Assembly (NCBI GenBank): GCA_950022695.1
Contig: CATLLN010000001.1
Span: forward strand, 541,901 to 605,900
Direction of reading: 5' to 3'
DNA length: 64,000 nt
Source: an uncultured bacterium
GTDB taxonomy: Bacteria; Cyanobacteriota; Vampirovibrionia; Gastranaerophilales; Gastranaerophilaceae
Within the stretch, counting starts at the first letter, position 1. Every line of letters begins with the position of its first letter. This document shows positions 50,307-59,379 of this stretch, one piece after another. A program made the translations under genes and the position numbers. The notes under the pieces are model-generated. The model saw nothing but the letters and a program-made list of their open reading frames with translations. It was not told the origin of the DNA and made no database searches.

Positions 50307-52991
50307 TTATGTTGTTCTATTTAAAACTTCAGGTTTTAGTACTTTTAAATCTACCAGAGTTTTAACATATTCTTCCATTGGTCCGTTTTCTTTTAACCAG
50401 CTGTGATCTGTCATATAAGAATTTTTTAGAACTTTATTGAATTCTTCTTTATTTTTGAACAGATTCATTGCGCGTTCAATAGCTTTAGCAAATTCTATTC
50501 TATTATATTGAAGGGCATCTTGGAAATTATCAAACTTAGGTTTGAAGTTAGCAAATATTGCGTTAATTCCATCGCTAAGTCCGTCAGTTAAACCGCCAAC
50601 TTTATTAACGATAGGTATAGCGCCGCTGAAAGCTGCAATTTCTTTATGAACAAGTCCGCAAGGTTCAAACCAACTTGACATAATTGTAAAGTCTGACATT
50701 AATTTACATCCGTCATATCTGCCTGGTTCAGAGAATAATCTTGCAAAAACAATTCTGTCTGCAGCTTTTTGCCCGTATTTTTGTGCAATTCTGCGTTTTA
50801 CATTTAATAATTGTTCAATGTAAACCTTATCTCCAACTCCTTGCGCATAAAACACTGGTAAGTTATCTAAATCATGATATTTTTCAAGAATTTCTTCAAT
50901 GGATTCTGCGTAAATATCAAGACCTTTTTGATCAACAATGCGTCCTGCTGTCGAAAATACCGGAGTATCTTTTGTTACACCTTTAAGGTTTGTCATCTCT
51001 GCAAGTTCAATGTTCATCGGGTTATTTTTACCTGTTCGAGCCATTTCTATTTCATTTATGACTTTATTCAAGTAAACTTCTTTATTGTGGTTGTGAGTTT
51101 CTACTATATTTTCATTTGTAGGTACTCTCAAAGAATTTTTTTCAAGTCCAACTGCTTTTTCAATTTTGCGGGCAGCAGCTTCAGTTAACTTATTATTAAC
51201 CTTGTCGCATCCGTTAGTAATTGGTTTATAAGTTGTATTTTCTTTTGGTACTAATTTTTGATCTAACCCGTTTTCACGAGCGATGTATTTGATGTATTCA
51301 ATATCGCCATATTCATGGTATCTTGCACGCATTCTGAATATATCGTGGTTTGCACCACCAAACCCGCTATGAGATGCCATTTCGTTTCCGTAACCTTTGG
51401 ATACCGGAACCAATACATCAGAATATGCTGCTGCCATTGTTTGCGGGTTGAGATTTGTTCCGTGGAATAAGCCGTTTAGAGAATCTGTATTTAAGCTTGT
51501 GCCTTTTGGCATCCAGGCATTTTTTGTAATCATTGCTGAATGTTCGCCAAATAAAATATTTAAAAGTTTTGGTTGAGAATGCCATACATTACCGGCTAGA
51601 CCTGCGTTGTGCATAATAGTTATTACCGGTGTATTATATAGTTTTTCTGCGACTTTAGGGTCGAGTCCAAAGAATCTTTTAGCTGTTGTTAAAAGTTTCA
51701 TCATTGCACTAATGCCGCCAGTTTGCCAATCGTTTCCGATAATAACATCGGCTCTTAATTGCTCTGATGAACTTTCTGCATTTCTTAACAGATGTTCATA
51801 GAAGAACTTATCAAAATAGAAGAATCTTTCTGTTTCTCCTGATTCATGTGTTAAATTATTATAAATTGTTTTTGCATAGCTGTCGACTTGCGGTCCGTCC
51901 ATGCGGAACTTGTCAGACTTATAAAATACCGTATCATATTTTACTGTTACGGTTGGTTTAAGTATTCCTTCTTCTGGTGAGTATTTAACTTTTAAAATAC
52001 CGGAGTTAATCTCAAATGGAGATCCTTTAGCAATTGCATCATTGATATTTTGTGCTAAGTCTTTTTCTAACCAAGGTTTTAAAAGCTCTAAGTCAACGAT
52101 TTGTTCTATGTCTCTAGCCAAATATAATTCTACATTTTCGGTTGTTTTACCGTGTTCTGTATAAATTGGCGTATTTATAGTATTAATTTTTTCAAGTTTT
52201 GCAATTGGTCTTTCAGATTTAGAACTGATGTAGTTAAAAGTTCCATCAGCATTTTTAGTAATTGAATAATAAACGTTATCTTCTACTTGCCCTAAGTACA
52301 TTGGAGTATCTACTATGAGTCTCATTTTTTGTTTATTATTTGTAATTCCGCCAAGGTTTGCCAAAACTTCACGCGGAACTGCTGACATTCCGCCTGTACT
52401 TGTAAAGTTTTTAAATTCTGAGGTTGGAATTCTAACCATTATTTCATCAGGTGGTGTCATTTGAGAACGGTCAATAATCCCAAAAATACGTTTTGCAGAC
52501 TCTGTTCTTAAATTTTTCTCAAGTTCTTCAGTATGTTTACCATAACCGTTATAGACTGTAGCTAATTTTAGTTGAATTCCGTTAACTTCAACAGGAGAAA
52601 GATTAATTTCTTGAAGTCCTATAGCTTTATTAGGTTGAATTAATGATTGAAGTTTATTTGAAAAATTATTACTTATATCAGATAATTCTTTTTCTTGTTT
52701 TTGCCCTAATTTATTTAGTGATTCATTGACATCATTTACACTTTTTTCAAATTTAGAAATTATTTTTGAAAATTTTTTGTTTTTTATTGCAAGTGCTGTA
52801 GTTACTCCAAAAGAGGCAAGGGCAACTGCTGAACTTACATATGTTATAGTCTTATTATTATTTGAATTTCGGGGGGGGGTAACTGCTAAATGCTCATTAT
52901 TATTGTTTGATAGAGATTTATTATTTTCGTAATTTTTTAATAATTTTGTATTGTTATCACTTTTAAAAGCTATTTGGTAAACCTTACTCAT
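50307..52991 (-). CDS. membrane-anchored GT5-type glycogen/starch synthase-like protein
   Basis: 894 residues, much longer than the usual ~480 of GlgA. The N-terminal 100 residues contain a low-complexity Asn-rich part and the poly-C-encoded TPP near 40, followed by one membrane helix (VSSAVALASFGVTTALAI, about 52-69) and a coiled coil. Then the GT5 catalytic pattern: FTSTGGMSAVPREVLANLGG (the K-T-G-G-L region, here S-T-G-G-M), NDWQTGG, HNAGLAGN, MPKG and the C-terminal SWFEPCGLVHKEIAAFSGAIP. It may elongate an alpha-glucan at the membrane; the changed K-T-G-G-L lysine leaves activity open. A nine-C run (G on the plus strand, 52871-52879) lies in frame. Confidence 0.82.
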   Translation of the reverse strand: MSKVYQIAFKSDNNTKLLKNYENNKSLSNNNNEHLAVTPPRNSNNNKTITYVSSAVALASFGVTTALAIKNKKFSKIISKFEKSVNDVNESLNKLGQKQEKELSDISNNFSNKLQSLIQPNKAIGLQEINLSPVEVNGIQLKLATVYNGYGKHTEELEKNLRTESAKRIFGIIDRSQMTPPDEIMVRIPTSEFKNFTSTGGMSAVPREVLANLGGITNNKQKMRLIVDTPMYLGQVEDNVYYSITKNADGTFNYISSKSERPIAKLEKINTINTPIYTEHGKTTENVELYLARDIEQIVDLELLKPWLEKDLAQNINDAIAKGSPFEINSGILKVKYSPEEGILKPTVTVKYDTVFYKSDKFRMDGPQVDSYAKTIYNNLTHESGETERFFYFDKFFYEHLLRNAESSSEQLRADVIIGNDWQTGGISAMMKLLTTAKRFFGLDPKVAEKLYNTPVITIMHNAGLAGNVWHSQPKLLNILFGEHSAMITKNAWMPKGTSLNTDSLNGLFHGTNLNPQTMAAAYSDVLVPVSKGYGNEMASHSGFGGANHDIFRMRARYHEYGDIEYIKYIARENGLDQKLVPKENTTYKPITNGCDKVNNKLTEAAARKIEKAVGLEKNSLRVPTNENIVETHNHNKEVYLNKVINEIEMARTGKNNPMNIELAEMTNLKGVTKDTPVFSTAGRIVDQKGLDIYAESIEEILEKYHDLDNLPVFYAQGVGDKVYIEQLLNVKRRIAQKYGQKAADRIVFARLFSEPGRYDGCKLMSDFTIMSSWFEPCGLVHKEIAAFSGAIPIVNKVGGLTDGLSDGINAIFANFKPKFDNFQDALQYNRIEFAKAIERAMNLFKNKEEFNKVLKNSYMTDHSWLKENGPMEEYVKTLVDLKVLKPEVLNRTT
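52871..52888. repeat. poly-G tract with TAACTGCT, second copy
   Basis: G9 followed by TAACTGCT, preceded by C. It matches 9486-9503 for 18 bases, with similarity beyond it. In this gene it encodes the residues A-V-T-P-P-R of the N-terminus. A length change would shift the frame after about 38 codons. Confidence 0.6.
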
Positions 52992-53207
52992 AGGTATATT
53001 CCCCTTTCTTATGCATATAAGACCCTAAAAAATATTTTTTGCTATTTAGAATTTTAAACTTAAATAATTGTTACAAACACTAATATTCATGCAGATAACA
53101 ATATTTTATTACATTCAAATTTACTTGTAAAGTGTAACTTTGTTTATTAATATTGCAAAATTTTTGTTTTGTATAATAATATTTCTATCAAAAGAAGGAG
53201 TGTAATT

Positions 53208-53936
53208 ATGTTAGAAAGAATTGAAAAATTACAAGTAGCAATACTTGGTTTGTTATTAGCATTTGGTCTTATAGCAGCAGTAAAATCGGGTGTTTCACCA
53301 TTTGCCAGAAATTCTGTTACCGTAACAGGTTCAGCATATGAAATTGTTCAATCAGATTCCGGTAATTTAGAAATCTCTTTAAATGTCAGAAGACCGACTA
53401 AGGCGTTAGCTTATTCTGCTGCCAAAAAACAGCTGCCGGAAATATTAAAGTATTTGGAATCAAAAGGGTTTGATACTAAAAAAGATGTAGATGTAAAATC
53501 TATGAACGGTTATGAATCCTACAAATACACTCCAAACGGTGTTAATACAAATGAAATTGCATATTATCAGCTTTCTCAGCCGATTGTTATTAAATCAAAT
53601 GATGTAAATAAAATTAAAGATGTATCTTTAGATATAACTTCATTAATGGAAAATGGTATTGATATCAATGTGCGAAATACAAATTATTCTTATTCAAAAT
53701 TATCAGATTTGAAAGTTGATTTATTAAATAAAGCAACCCAAGATGCTAAACAAAGAGCTTCAGCTATGCTTAAATCAACCAATAACAAAGTTGGTAAAAT
53801 TGAATCTGTAAGAATGGGTGTATTCCAGATTACTCCTGTAGATTCAACTGATGTTTCTGATATGGGTATAAACGATACTTCCACTATTGAAAAGAAAATT
53901 ACAGCAGTATCAAATGTAACTTTTAAAGTAAAATAA
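53208..53936 (+). CDS. SIMPL-domain (DUF541) protein
   Basis: 242 residues from the ATG at 53208 (RBS AAGGAG), with a TATAAT box near 53172. An N-terminal membrane helix (VAILGLLLAFGLIAAVKSG) is followed by the SIMPL pattern: SVTVTGSAYEIV, then DSGNLEISLNVRRPTKALAY, VKSMNGYESYKY and a C-terminal AKQRASAMLKSTNNKVGKI. The family is of periplasmic or surface proteins of unclear role. Ends in a strong terminator. Confidence 0.85.
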   Translation: MLERIEKLQVAILGLLLAFGLIAAVKSGVSPFARNSVTVTGSAYEIVQSDSGNLEISLNVRRPTKALAYSAAKKQLPEILKYLESKGFDTKKDVDVKSMNGYESYKYTPNGVNTNEIAYYQLSQPIVIKSNDVNKIKDVSLDITSLMENGIDINVRNTNYSYSKLSDLKVDLLNKATQDAKQRASAMLKSTNNKVGKIESVRMGVFQITPVDSTDVSDMGINDTSTIEKKITAVSNVTFKVK

Positions 53937-53954
53937 GTTAATTTGAATACTTTT

Positions 53955-53984
53955 ATTGGCGGCGAAACTTGTTTCGCCGCCAAT
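53955..53984. terminator. intrinsic terminator
   Basis: ATTGGCGGCGAAAC pairs with GTTTCGCCGCCAAT (two-base loop), followed by TTTA. Confidence 0.9.
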
Positions 53985-54003
53985 TTTATATTAAGCTGTT
54001 ATT

Positions 54004-54636
54004 ATGGCTAGACTTATAGGAATCTCGGATATACACGGCGAATATGATAAATTATGCGCTGTTTTGGATAAAATTTCCCCGCAAAAAGAAGATACGATTG
54101 TATTTATGGGGGATTACATAGATAGGGGTAAAAAATCACGTCAGGTTGTTGATAAAATTATTGATATGCAAAATGTTTGTAATTGTGTTTATTTGATTGG
54201 ATCGCATGAGTATGCAATGCTTCATGCCAAGCTTGATGATTATTATAATTATTTGTTCTGGAATTACGGTGGTGATGCAACAGCAGAATGTTACGGCGGA
54301 TTTGAAAATATAATGAAAATTCACGGAGATTTTTTTAATTCATTAAAACCATATTATCTTACTGATAAATATTTGTTTATCCATGCCGGAATCCGTGTTG
54401 GTGTACCGTTAGAAGATCAGGATTTAACTGATATGGTGTATATCAGGAGTGAGTTTTATAATAAAAAACATCATTTGCCGCAAAAAGTTGTATTCGGGCA
54501 TACAGAATTCGATGAGCCGCAGGTTCAGGAAGACAAAATCTGTATTGATACAGGATGCGGAAAATATAAACATGCACCTTTAACTGCTATTATTATTGAA
54601 AATGAGCAGGAACGTTTTGTAAATTCAGATGATTAA
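54004..54636 (+). CDS. calcineurin-like PPP-family phosphatase with GSHE in place of GNHE
   Basis: 210 residues. GISDIHGEYDK (metal-binding D and H), GDYIDRG and LIGSHEY, followed by FIHAGI and VFGHTEF with metal-binding His. The order is that of PPP phosphatases and ApaH-like diadenosine tetraphosphatases. In nearly all members the third motif is G-N-H-(E/D), where the Asn bridges a metal; here codon TCG gives Ser. The rest looks intact. It could be a protein or nucleotide phosphatase, possibly with changed activity. It overlaps the convergent SMR gene by four bases. Confidence 0.85.
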   Translation: MARLIGISDIHGEYDKLCAVLDKISPQKEDTIVFMGDYIDRGKKSRQVVDKIIDMQNVCNCVYLIGSHEYAMLHAKLDDYYNYLFWNYGGDATAECYGGFENIMKIHGDFFNSLKPYYLTDKYLFIHAGIRVGVPLEDQDLTDMVYIRSEFYNKKHHLPQKVVFGHTEFDEPQVQEDKICIDTGCGKYKHAPLTAIIIENEQERFVNSDD

Positions 54637-54950
54637 TGAGCTAATTTAAGCAGAATAACTCCGCCAATAATTAATACAACACCTAGCATTCTCATTAGAT
54701 TTAGTGCATCATGGAAAACTAGGACTCCAATTGCAAATGTACATGCTGCGCCAATTCCTGTCCATATAGCATATGATGTACCGATAGGGATTTGTTTTTG
54801 AGCTAAATATAAAAACACTCCGCTTAAAGTCATTGCAATGATTGCAAATAATATCCACCATAATTTATAAGATGAATTTGATGCCATTTTCAAACCAAAA
54901 GGCCAACCAACTTCAAATAATGCTGCAATGAATAAATAAACCCAACCCAT
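54633..54950 (-). CDS. small multidrug resistance family transporter (Gdx/SugE-like)
   Basis: 105 residues with four membrane helices. WVYLFIAALFEVGWPFGLK contains the essential Glu of the family and the W and K of the Gdx (guanidinium exporter)/SugE subgroup; a later helix reads GTSYAIWTGIGAACTFAIG. It exports small cations as a proton-coupled dimer. No guanidine riboswitch precedes it; only a tRNA terminator and about 25 bases do. Confidence 0.88.
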   Translation of the reverse strand: MGWVYLFIAALFEVGWPFGLKMASNSSYKLWWILFAIIAMTLSGVFLYLAQKQIPIGTSYAIWTGIGAACTFAIGVLVFHDALNLMRMLGVVLIIGGVILLKLAH

Positions 54951-54976
54951 AATATACTCCTTTTTCCGTAAAAAAT

Positions 54977-55002
54977 AAAAGGAAGATTAAAATCTTCCTT
55001 TT
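54977..55002 (-). terminator. tRNA-Lys terminator
   Basis: AAAAGGAAGATT (54977-54988) pairs with AATCTTCCTTTT (54991-55002). It sits just after the tRNA-Lys 3' end and before the SMR gene. Confidence 0.85.
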
Positions 55003-55006
55003 ATTT

Positions 55007-55079
55007 TGCGCTTGGCGCGATTCGAACGCGCGACCTATCCCTTAAAAGGGGAGTGCTCTACCTGCTGAGCTACAAGCGC
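55007..55079 (-). tRNA. tRNA-Lys (anticodon TTT)
   Basis: Minus strand: acceptor GCGCTTG/CAAGCGC, D arm, loop CTTTTAA with anticodon TTT, T arm GCGCG/CGCGC with TTCGAAT. CCA is not encoded (AAA follows), unlike tRNA-Phe in this window. Confidence 0.95.
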
Positions 55080-55131
55080 ATATAACTATTCATATTTCCT
55101 TGGCTTTGCGGTTCACTCACCGCGTAAATTC

Positions 55132-55160
55132 ATAATAGCAAGAACAAATTTTATTGTCAA
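55132..55160 (-). promoter_or_regulatory. tRNA-Lys promoter
   Basis: TTGACA (55160-55155), 17 bases, TATTAT (55137-55132) on the minus strand. A GCGGT/ACCGC hairpin follows in the leader. Confidence 0.85.
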
Positions 55161-55212
55161 CAGTTTTTTGTTATTTTTTTGAAATAATTTCTTTTAATAA
55201 AATTTTCTAATA

Positions 55213-55237
55213 AAAAAAGGCTCTTGTGAGCCTTTTT
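55213..55237 (-). terminator. intrinsic terminator of the 55236 gene
   Basis: AAAAAGGCTC/GAGCCTTTTT stem at and just after the stop codon of the HTH gene, with a T run on the minus strand. Confidence 0.8.
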
Positions 55238-55793
55238 AAATATCAATATGTTTTCGTGCGCATTCAAACATAGAATTTATTAACGCCGAATTATTATTCA
55301 AGTTCATTCCGTTTGTTTCTAAAACTTGTTTTATTCGTTCTTCCCAAATATTATAAAGATCATTTTTATCAAGTTCAAGAATCTGTCCTATCATTGTTAA
55401 TTCTTTAAAGTCTATAGGAATAGGATAGGCACCTCTAAGCATGTCCACAATTTCAACTCGTTTTTTACGTGGAAAAGCTTTCAAAAATGTTACGATGTTC
55501 ATTCTTTTTTCTTTCATGATACTTTTGAGAAGCTCAATAGTATCATCTTTCAAGATAGGCTCTTGAGGAATTTTGTATTCTTCAAATTCTTCAGGCTCAA
55601 TATCCATGACGGTTGCAATTCTTTCTAATGTCGTGCTTCTTGTCGAAAATGGTATTGTTTCATCAATAAGATTATAAACATATGATAATGTTACACCAAT
55701 CATTTCCGCAAAATCTTTTTTGTGCAGAGAGTTTTTTTCTAAAAAATCGGCAACCTTTTGTGAGCTCTTTTGTGCTTTGGTTTCGTGTTTCAT
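55236..55793 (-). CDS. HTH regulator of 185 residues
   Basis: The N-terminal 70 residues hold an XRE-type HTH (VADFLEKNSLHKKDFAEMIG, then VTLSYVYNLID and TLERIATVMDIEPEE). The C-terminal part has a second helical region (LLKSIMKEKRMNIVTFLKAF, then LTMIGQILELDKNDLYNIWE) that may be another HTH-like or dimerisation unit. The target is unknown. Divergent from pth. Confidence 0.8.
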   Translation of the reverse strand: MKHETKAQKSSQKVADFLEKNSLHKKDFAEMIGVTLSYVYNLIDETIPFSTRSTTLERIATVMDIEPEEFEEYKIPQEPILKDDTIELLKSIMKEKRMNIVTFLKAFPRKKRVEIVDMLRGAYPIPIDFKELTMIGQILELDKNDLYNIWEERIKQVLETNGMNLNNNSALINSMFECARKHIDI

Positions 55794-55926
55794 AATATTT
55801 ACCTCTTTTATTTTTACCCTAATTTAGTTATTATTTATCTTTTTGTTAAGCTTATACTTGGTAAACCATTATGGTAATATTTATTTACGTTAAAATACTA
55901 AATATAAGATTGAAGGATATTTTATT

Positions 55927-56484
55927 ATGAAATTAGTAGCAGGACTTGGTAATATCGGTGAAAAATATTGTTTTACAAGACATAATGCAGGGTTTATGGT
56001 CGTTGATAAAATGGCAATGAATCATGATGTTTCATTTAAAGAAGATAAGAAACTAAAATGCTTTATAGCTAAATTTAAATACAATGGTGAAGATATAATT
56101 TTAATAAAACCAACAACTTTTATGAATCTGTCAGGGGATTCTGTTCAATTAGTTATGAATTATTATAAAATTAATATTACTGATGTAATCATAGTTTATG
56201 ATGATTTGTCATTAGAGGTCGGAAAAATCCGTTTTAGACCGAATGGCTCTGATGGCGGACATAATGGTATTAAATCTGTAATAAAATCACTTTCAAGTCA
56301 AAACATTGCGCGTTTAAAAGTCGGTATTGGGCCGCAACCGCCAATACCATCTGAAGCATTTGTGTTGCAGAACTTTACGAAAGATCAGTTAGAAGCGTTA
56401 AAGCCGGCTTTGAAAAATTCTGTTGAAGGTATTGAATACTATTTTGAAAACGGAATGCAAAAAACACAGAATTTCTATAATTAA
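55927..56484 (+). CDS. pth: peptidyl-tRNA hydrolase
   Basis: 185 residues, full length. Releases tRNA from dropped-off peptidyl-tRNA. KLVAGLGNIGEKYCFTRHNA with the catalytic His-Asn region, KPTTFMNLSGDSV, VYDDLSLEVGKIRFRPNG and SDGGHNGIKSV are all present. RBS AAGGA. Confidence 0.97.
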   Translation: MKLVAGLGNIGEKYCFTRHNAGFMVVDKMAMNHDVSFKEDKKLKCFIAKFKYNGEDIILIKPTTFMNLSGDSVQLVMNYYKINITDVIIVYDDLSLEVGKIRFRPNGSDGGHNGIKSVIKSLSSQNIARLKVGIGPQPPIPSEAFVLQNFTKDQLEALKPALKNSVEGIEYYFENGMQKTQNFYN

Positions 56485-56556
56485 ATTTGTCTTATACTCT
56501 GTTTAATGGTATAATACAAAGGCAGAAGAGAGTTATATATTAAAGGAGCAGAGCAA

Positions 56557-57963
56557 ATGAGTTTACAATTAGCTGAACAATTTGAAGCAAATGAACAATA
56601 TGAACAGGCATATGAAGAATATAAAAAGATTTATGCGCAAAATCCTGATGATGTAGGACTTTTGGAAAGATTGGGACATTTGTCTTTAATCCTTGAAAAA
56701 ACAGATGAAGCTGCAAATTATTATTATGAAATTCTCAAACGTGATGTAGCTAATCCGCTCGCTTACGAGCAGCTGATGTCTATTTATGAAAATACTGACA
56801 GGTATAAATATTATATTTATCGTGGTAATAAGAATTCGATTGAAGGTAAGCTTGATTTTGCAGTAAATGACTTTAAAAAAGCATTAGCTCATGCTAATGA
56901 AGATGAAACTCAGATTGTAATGACACGTTTAACTCTTGCTAATTTATATCGTCAGTTGGGTCAAGAATTGAAAGCGATTGATGAATATAATTTGATTTTA
57001 GAATATGACAACTTGCATGAAGAAATTTTCTTACAGCTTGCTGATATTTACATGCACGATGAAGCTTATCCGAGTGCAATTGATGTTTTACAAAGAGCAA
57101 AACAAAAAGGTTTTGATACAGATAGAATCAATGAAGCTTTAGCAGCAGTTTATTTAAAAAGCGGAGATGCGAAAAATGCAATTCAATATACAAAAGATGA
57201 GCTTTTGAAGATTCAATGTATGTTTGAACTTGGCGAAATACAAGAGGCTTATGCAAAATTAAATAACCTTCCTGACGGGTATAAAACTCTCCCGCGCTAT
57301 TATACTCTACAAGCGCAATATTGTTATTCCTCAAGAGATTTTAAAAATGCATTAAATTATATTGAAGAATATAATAAGCTTCAACCGAATTCACCGCTTA
57401 CATTCCAAATGAGAGCGCTTGTATATGAAGAATCCGGAGATGAGTATAATGCTCATTTGAACTGGGGCAAGTATAACATGCTTAGAGGCAATAAAGATAT
57501 AGCAATAAATGAGTTGCTAAATGCTGTCCAATTGAATGCTGATGATACAAATTTGTTATTTTTGTTAGCTGAACTTTTAACAGAAAACGGTGACGTAAAC
57601 CATGCTGCTGAATATTATGAAAGAATATCTCAAATTGATCCTAATAATAAAGAAGCTCTTGTTAAATTAGCTGCATTTAGAGAAAGTATAGGGGATTATA
57701 GAGCTCAAATAGATTATTTAGAAAGAATTTGTGAAATTGATGCAAAAGATTTAAATGCTTTAAAAAATCTTGCACGTGCATATGAAAAAACTAAAATGAA
57801 ATCTAAAGCTATTGAAGCATACACAAGATATTTAGAATTAGTTAAAGATCCGGTTGATTATAAAATGGCAAAAGATAGATTAGATAAGCTTGATCAGGGT
57901 GCCGGGGAAGCCGAAGAATCTGCAGGATTAATTGATAAAATTATGGGCTTTTTCAACCGTTAA
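56557..57963 (+). CDS. TPR-repeat protein
   Basis: 468 residues of tetratricopeptide repeats from the first residues (EQFEANEQYEQAYEEYKKIY, then DEAANYYYEILKRDVANP, DVNHAAEYYERISQIDPNN). No signal peptide is seen, so it is cytoplasmic or peripheral. RBS AAAGGAG. Probably a scaffold; the partner is unknown. Confidence 0.88.
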   Translation: MSLQLAEQFEANEQYEQAYEEYKKIYAQNPDDVGLLERLGHLSLILEKTDEAANYYYEILKRDVANPLAYEQLMSIYENTDRYKYYIYRGNKNSIEGKLDFAVNDFKKALAHANEDETQIVMTRLTLANLYRQLGQELKAIDEYNLILEYDNLHEEIFLQLADIYMHDEAYPSAIDVLQRAKQKGFDTDRINEALAAVYLKSGDAKNAIQYTKDELLKIQCMFELGEIQEAYAKLNNLPDGYKTLPRYYTLQAQYCYSSRDFKNALNYIEEYNKLQPNSPLTFQMRALVYEESGDEYNAHLNWGKYNMLRGNKDIAINELLNAVQLNADDTNLLFLLAELLTENGDVNHAAEYYERISQIDPNNKEALVKLAAFRESIGDYRAQIDYLERICEIDAKDLNALKNLARAYEKTKMKSKAIEAYTRYLELVKDPVDYKMAKDRLDKLDQGAGEAEESAGLIDKIMGFFNR

Positions 57964-57982
57964 CTTTTATCACATTTTTATA

Positions 57983-58012
57983 AAAAAGAAGTCTTTCAGG
58001 CTTCTTTTTTTG
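57983..58012 (+). terminator. intrinsic terminator
   Basis: GAAGTCT pairs with AGGCTTC, extended by A and T runs. It ends the TPR gene. A TATAAT box for the next gene follows directly at 58013. Confidence 0.75.
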
Positions 58013-58044
58013 TATAATTAAATAGTAGATAGTTAAGGGGCAGT

Positions 58045-59331
58045 ATGAGTAGATTTATCGGGTTTTTAGGAATAATTATTATATTTGCATTAGCTTATTT
58101 AATGTCAAATAATAGAAAAGCTATAAATTATAAAACTATTGGAGTCGGTTTTTTATTGCAGGTATTATTTGCAGTTTTTATTTTTAAAGTGCCGTTAGGA
58201 CAAAAGATTTTTATGGCAATAGGTTTATTTATTCAAAAGCTTCTTGTCTTTGCAAAACAGGGCGGTGAGTTCGTTTTTGGCGGACTTATGAATGCAAAAT
58301 TTGGTGAGATTTTTGCAGGTCATGGCGGTTCTATTTTTGCACTTCAACTGATATCATCAACGATTTTTATGATGATTCTTGTAAATATTTTATACCATTA
58401 CGGAATAATGCAAAGAGTTGTTGCAGTTTTAGGTAAGGGGATGAATAAATTACTTGGAGTTAGTGGTGCTGAAGCTTTATCTAATGTCGCAAGTGCTTTT
58501 GTCGGTCAAATTGTTGCTCAAATTATGATAAAACCTTATTTGCCAAATCTTACACGTTCAGAACTTCTTGCTTCTATGTCAGGTTCATTGGCTTGTATTT
58601 CAGGGTCAATTATGCCGATATATATGGGAATGGGTGTACCGCCTGAATTTATTTTGGCATCATCTGTTATGGCAGCACCAGGGGCGCTTGTTATTTCAAA
58701 AATCGTCTATCCTGAAACAGGGGAACCAGAAACAAGTAAGGATTTTAAGTTAACTTTTAGTAAAAGAAACAGGCAGCATGTTAACGTATTTGACGCAATA
58801 GCATCAGGCGCTTCTGAAGGGATGAAAGTTGCTATAAATGTTGTTGCGATGATTTTGGCTCTTGTGGCACTTGTTGCTATGATTGACTGGTTACTGGGCG
58901 GAATCGGAAATGCTGTTGTTAAATATTTGCATTTTAATTTAACATCTGTCGGATTTGATTTAACTCATCTTTCTTTAAAAATGATTTTGGGTAAGATTTT
59001 TGCACTTTTGGCAATTGTTATGGGAGTTCCGGTTGCAGAAGCAACTACTGTTGGTGGTTTGATGGGTACCAAACTTGTACTAAATGAAATGGTTGCATAT
59101 ATGGATTTAACTTCTTCTGCGACGCATTTATCACCAAAAGCTTTTTTAATTGCGAGTTTTGCTCTTTGTAGTTTTGGTAATTTCGGTTCAATTGCAATTT
59201 TACTAGGCGGTATAGGCGAACTTGCGCCAAATCAACGTAAGAACCTTGCAAGACTTGGTGTTAGGGCTTTGATTTGTGGTACATTGACTTGTTATATGTC
59301 TGCAACGATTGCCGGAATATTGTTTAATTAA
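58045..59331 (+). CDS. concentrative nucleoside transporter (CNT/NupC family) with altered substrate motif
   Basis: 428 residues, about ten membrane segments. GVSGAEALSNVASAFVGQ is followed by IVAQIMIKPYLPNLT, where the family has the nucleobase-binding G-Q-T-E-A-P. Here T and E are replaced by I and V (codons read ATT, GTT). The later motif NEMVAYMDL and SGSLACISGSIMPIYMG fit the family. It should be an inner-membrane, cation-coupled importer, but its base specificity probably differs from standard NupC. RBS AAGGGG. Confidence 0.85.
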   Translation: MSRFIGFLGIIIIFALAYLMSNNRKAINYKTIGVGFLLQVLFAVFIFKVPLGQKIFMAIGLFIQKLLVFAKQGGEFVFGGLMNAKFGEIFAGHGGSIFALQLISSTIFMMILVNILYHYGIMQRVVAVLGKGMNKLLGVSGAEALSNVASAFVGQIVAQIMIKPYLPNLTRSELLASMSGSLACISGSIMPIYMGMGVPPEFILASSVMAAPGALVISKIVYPETGEPETSKDFKLTFSKRNRQHVNVFDAIASGASEGMKVAINVVAMILALVALVAMIDWLLGGIGNAVVKYLHFNLTSVGFDLTHLSLKMILGKIFALLAIVMGVPVAEATTVGGLMGTKLVLNEMVAYMDLTSSATHLSPKAFLIASFALCSFGNFGSIAILLGGIGELAPNQRKNLARLGVRALICGTLTCYMSATIAGILFN

Positions 59332-59345
59332 CATATTTAACATTT

Positions 59346-59373
59346 TTTACATTTACTTTTTTTAGGATATAAT
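59346..59373 (+). promoter_or_regulatory. ribF promoter
   Basis: TTTACA (59346-59351), 16 bases, TATAAT (59368-59373), then six bases to the ATG at 59380. No Shine-Dalgarno, so ribF mRNA may be leaderless. Confidence 0.6.
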
Positions 59374-59379
59374 CATAAC

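Noticed and set aside
54951..55006. Guanidine riboswitch before the Gdx/SugE-like gene
   Set aside because: Only the tRNA-Lys terminator and a short spacer lie upstream; none of the ykkC-type conserved bases are seen.
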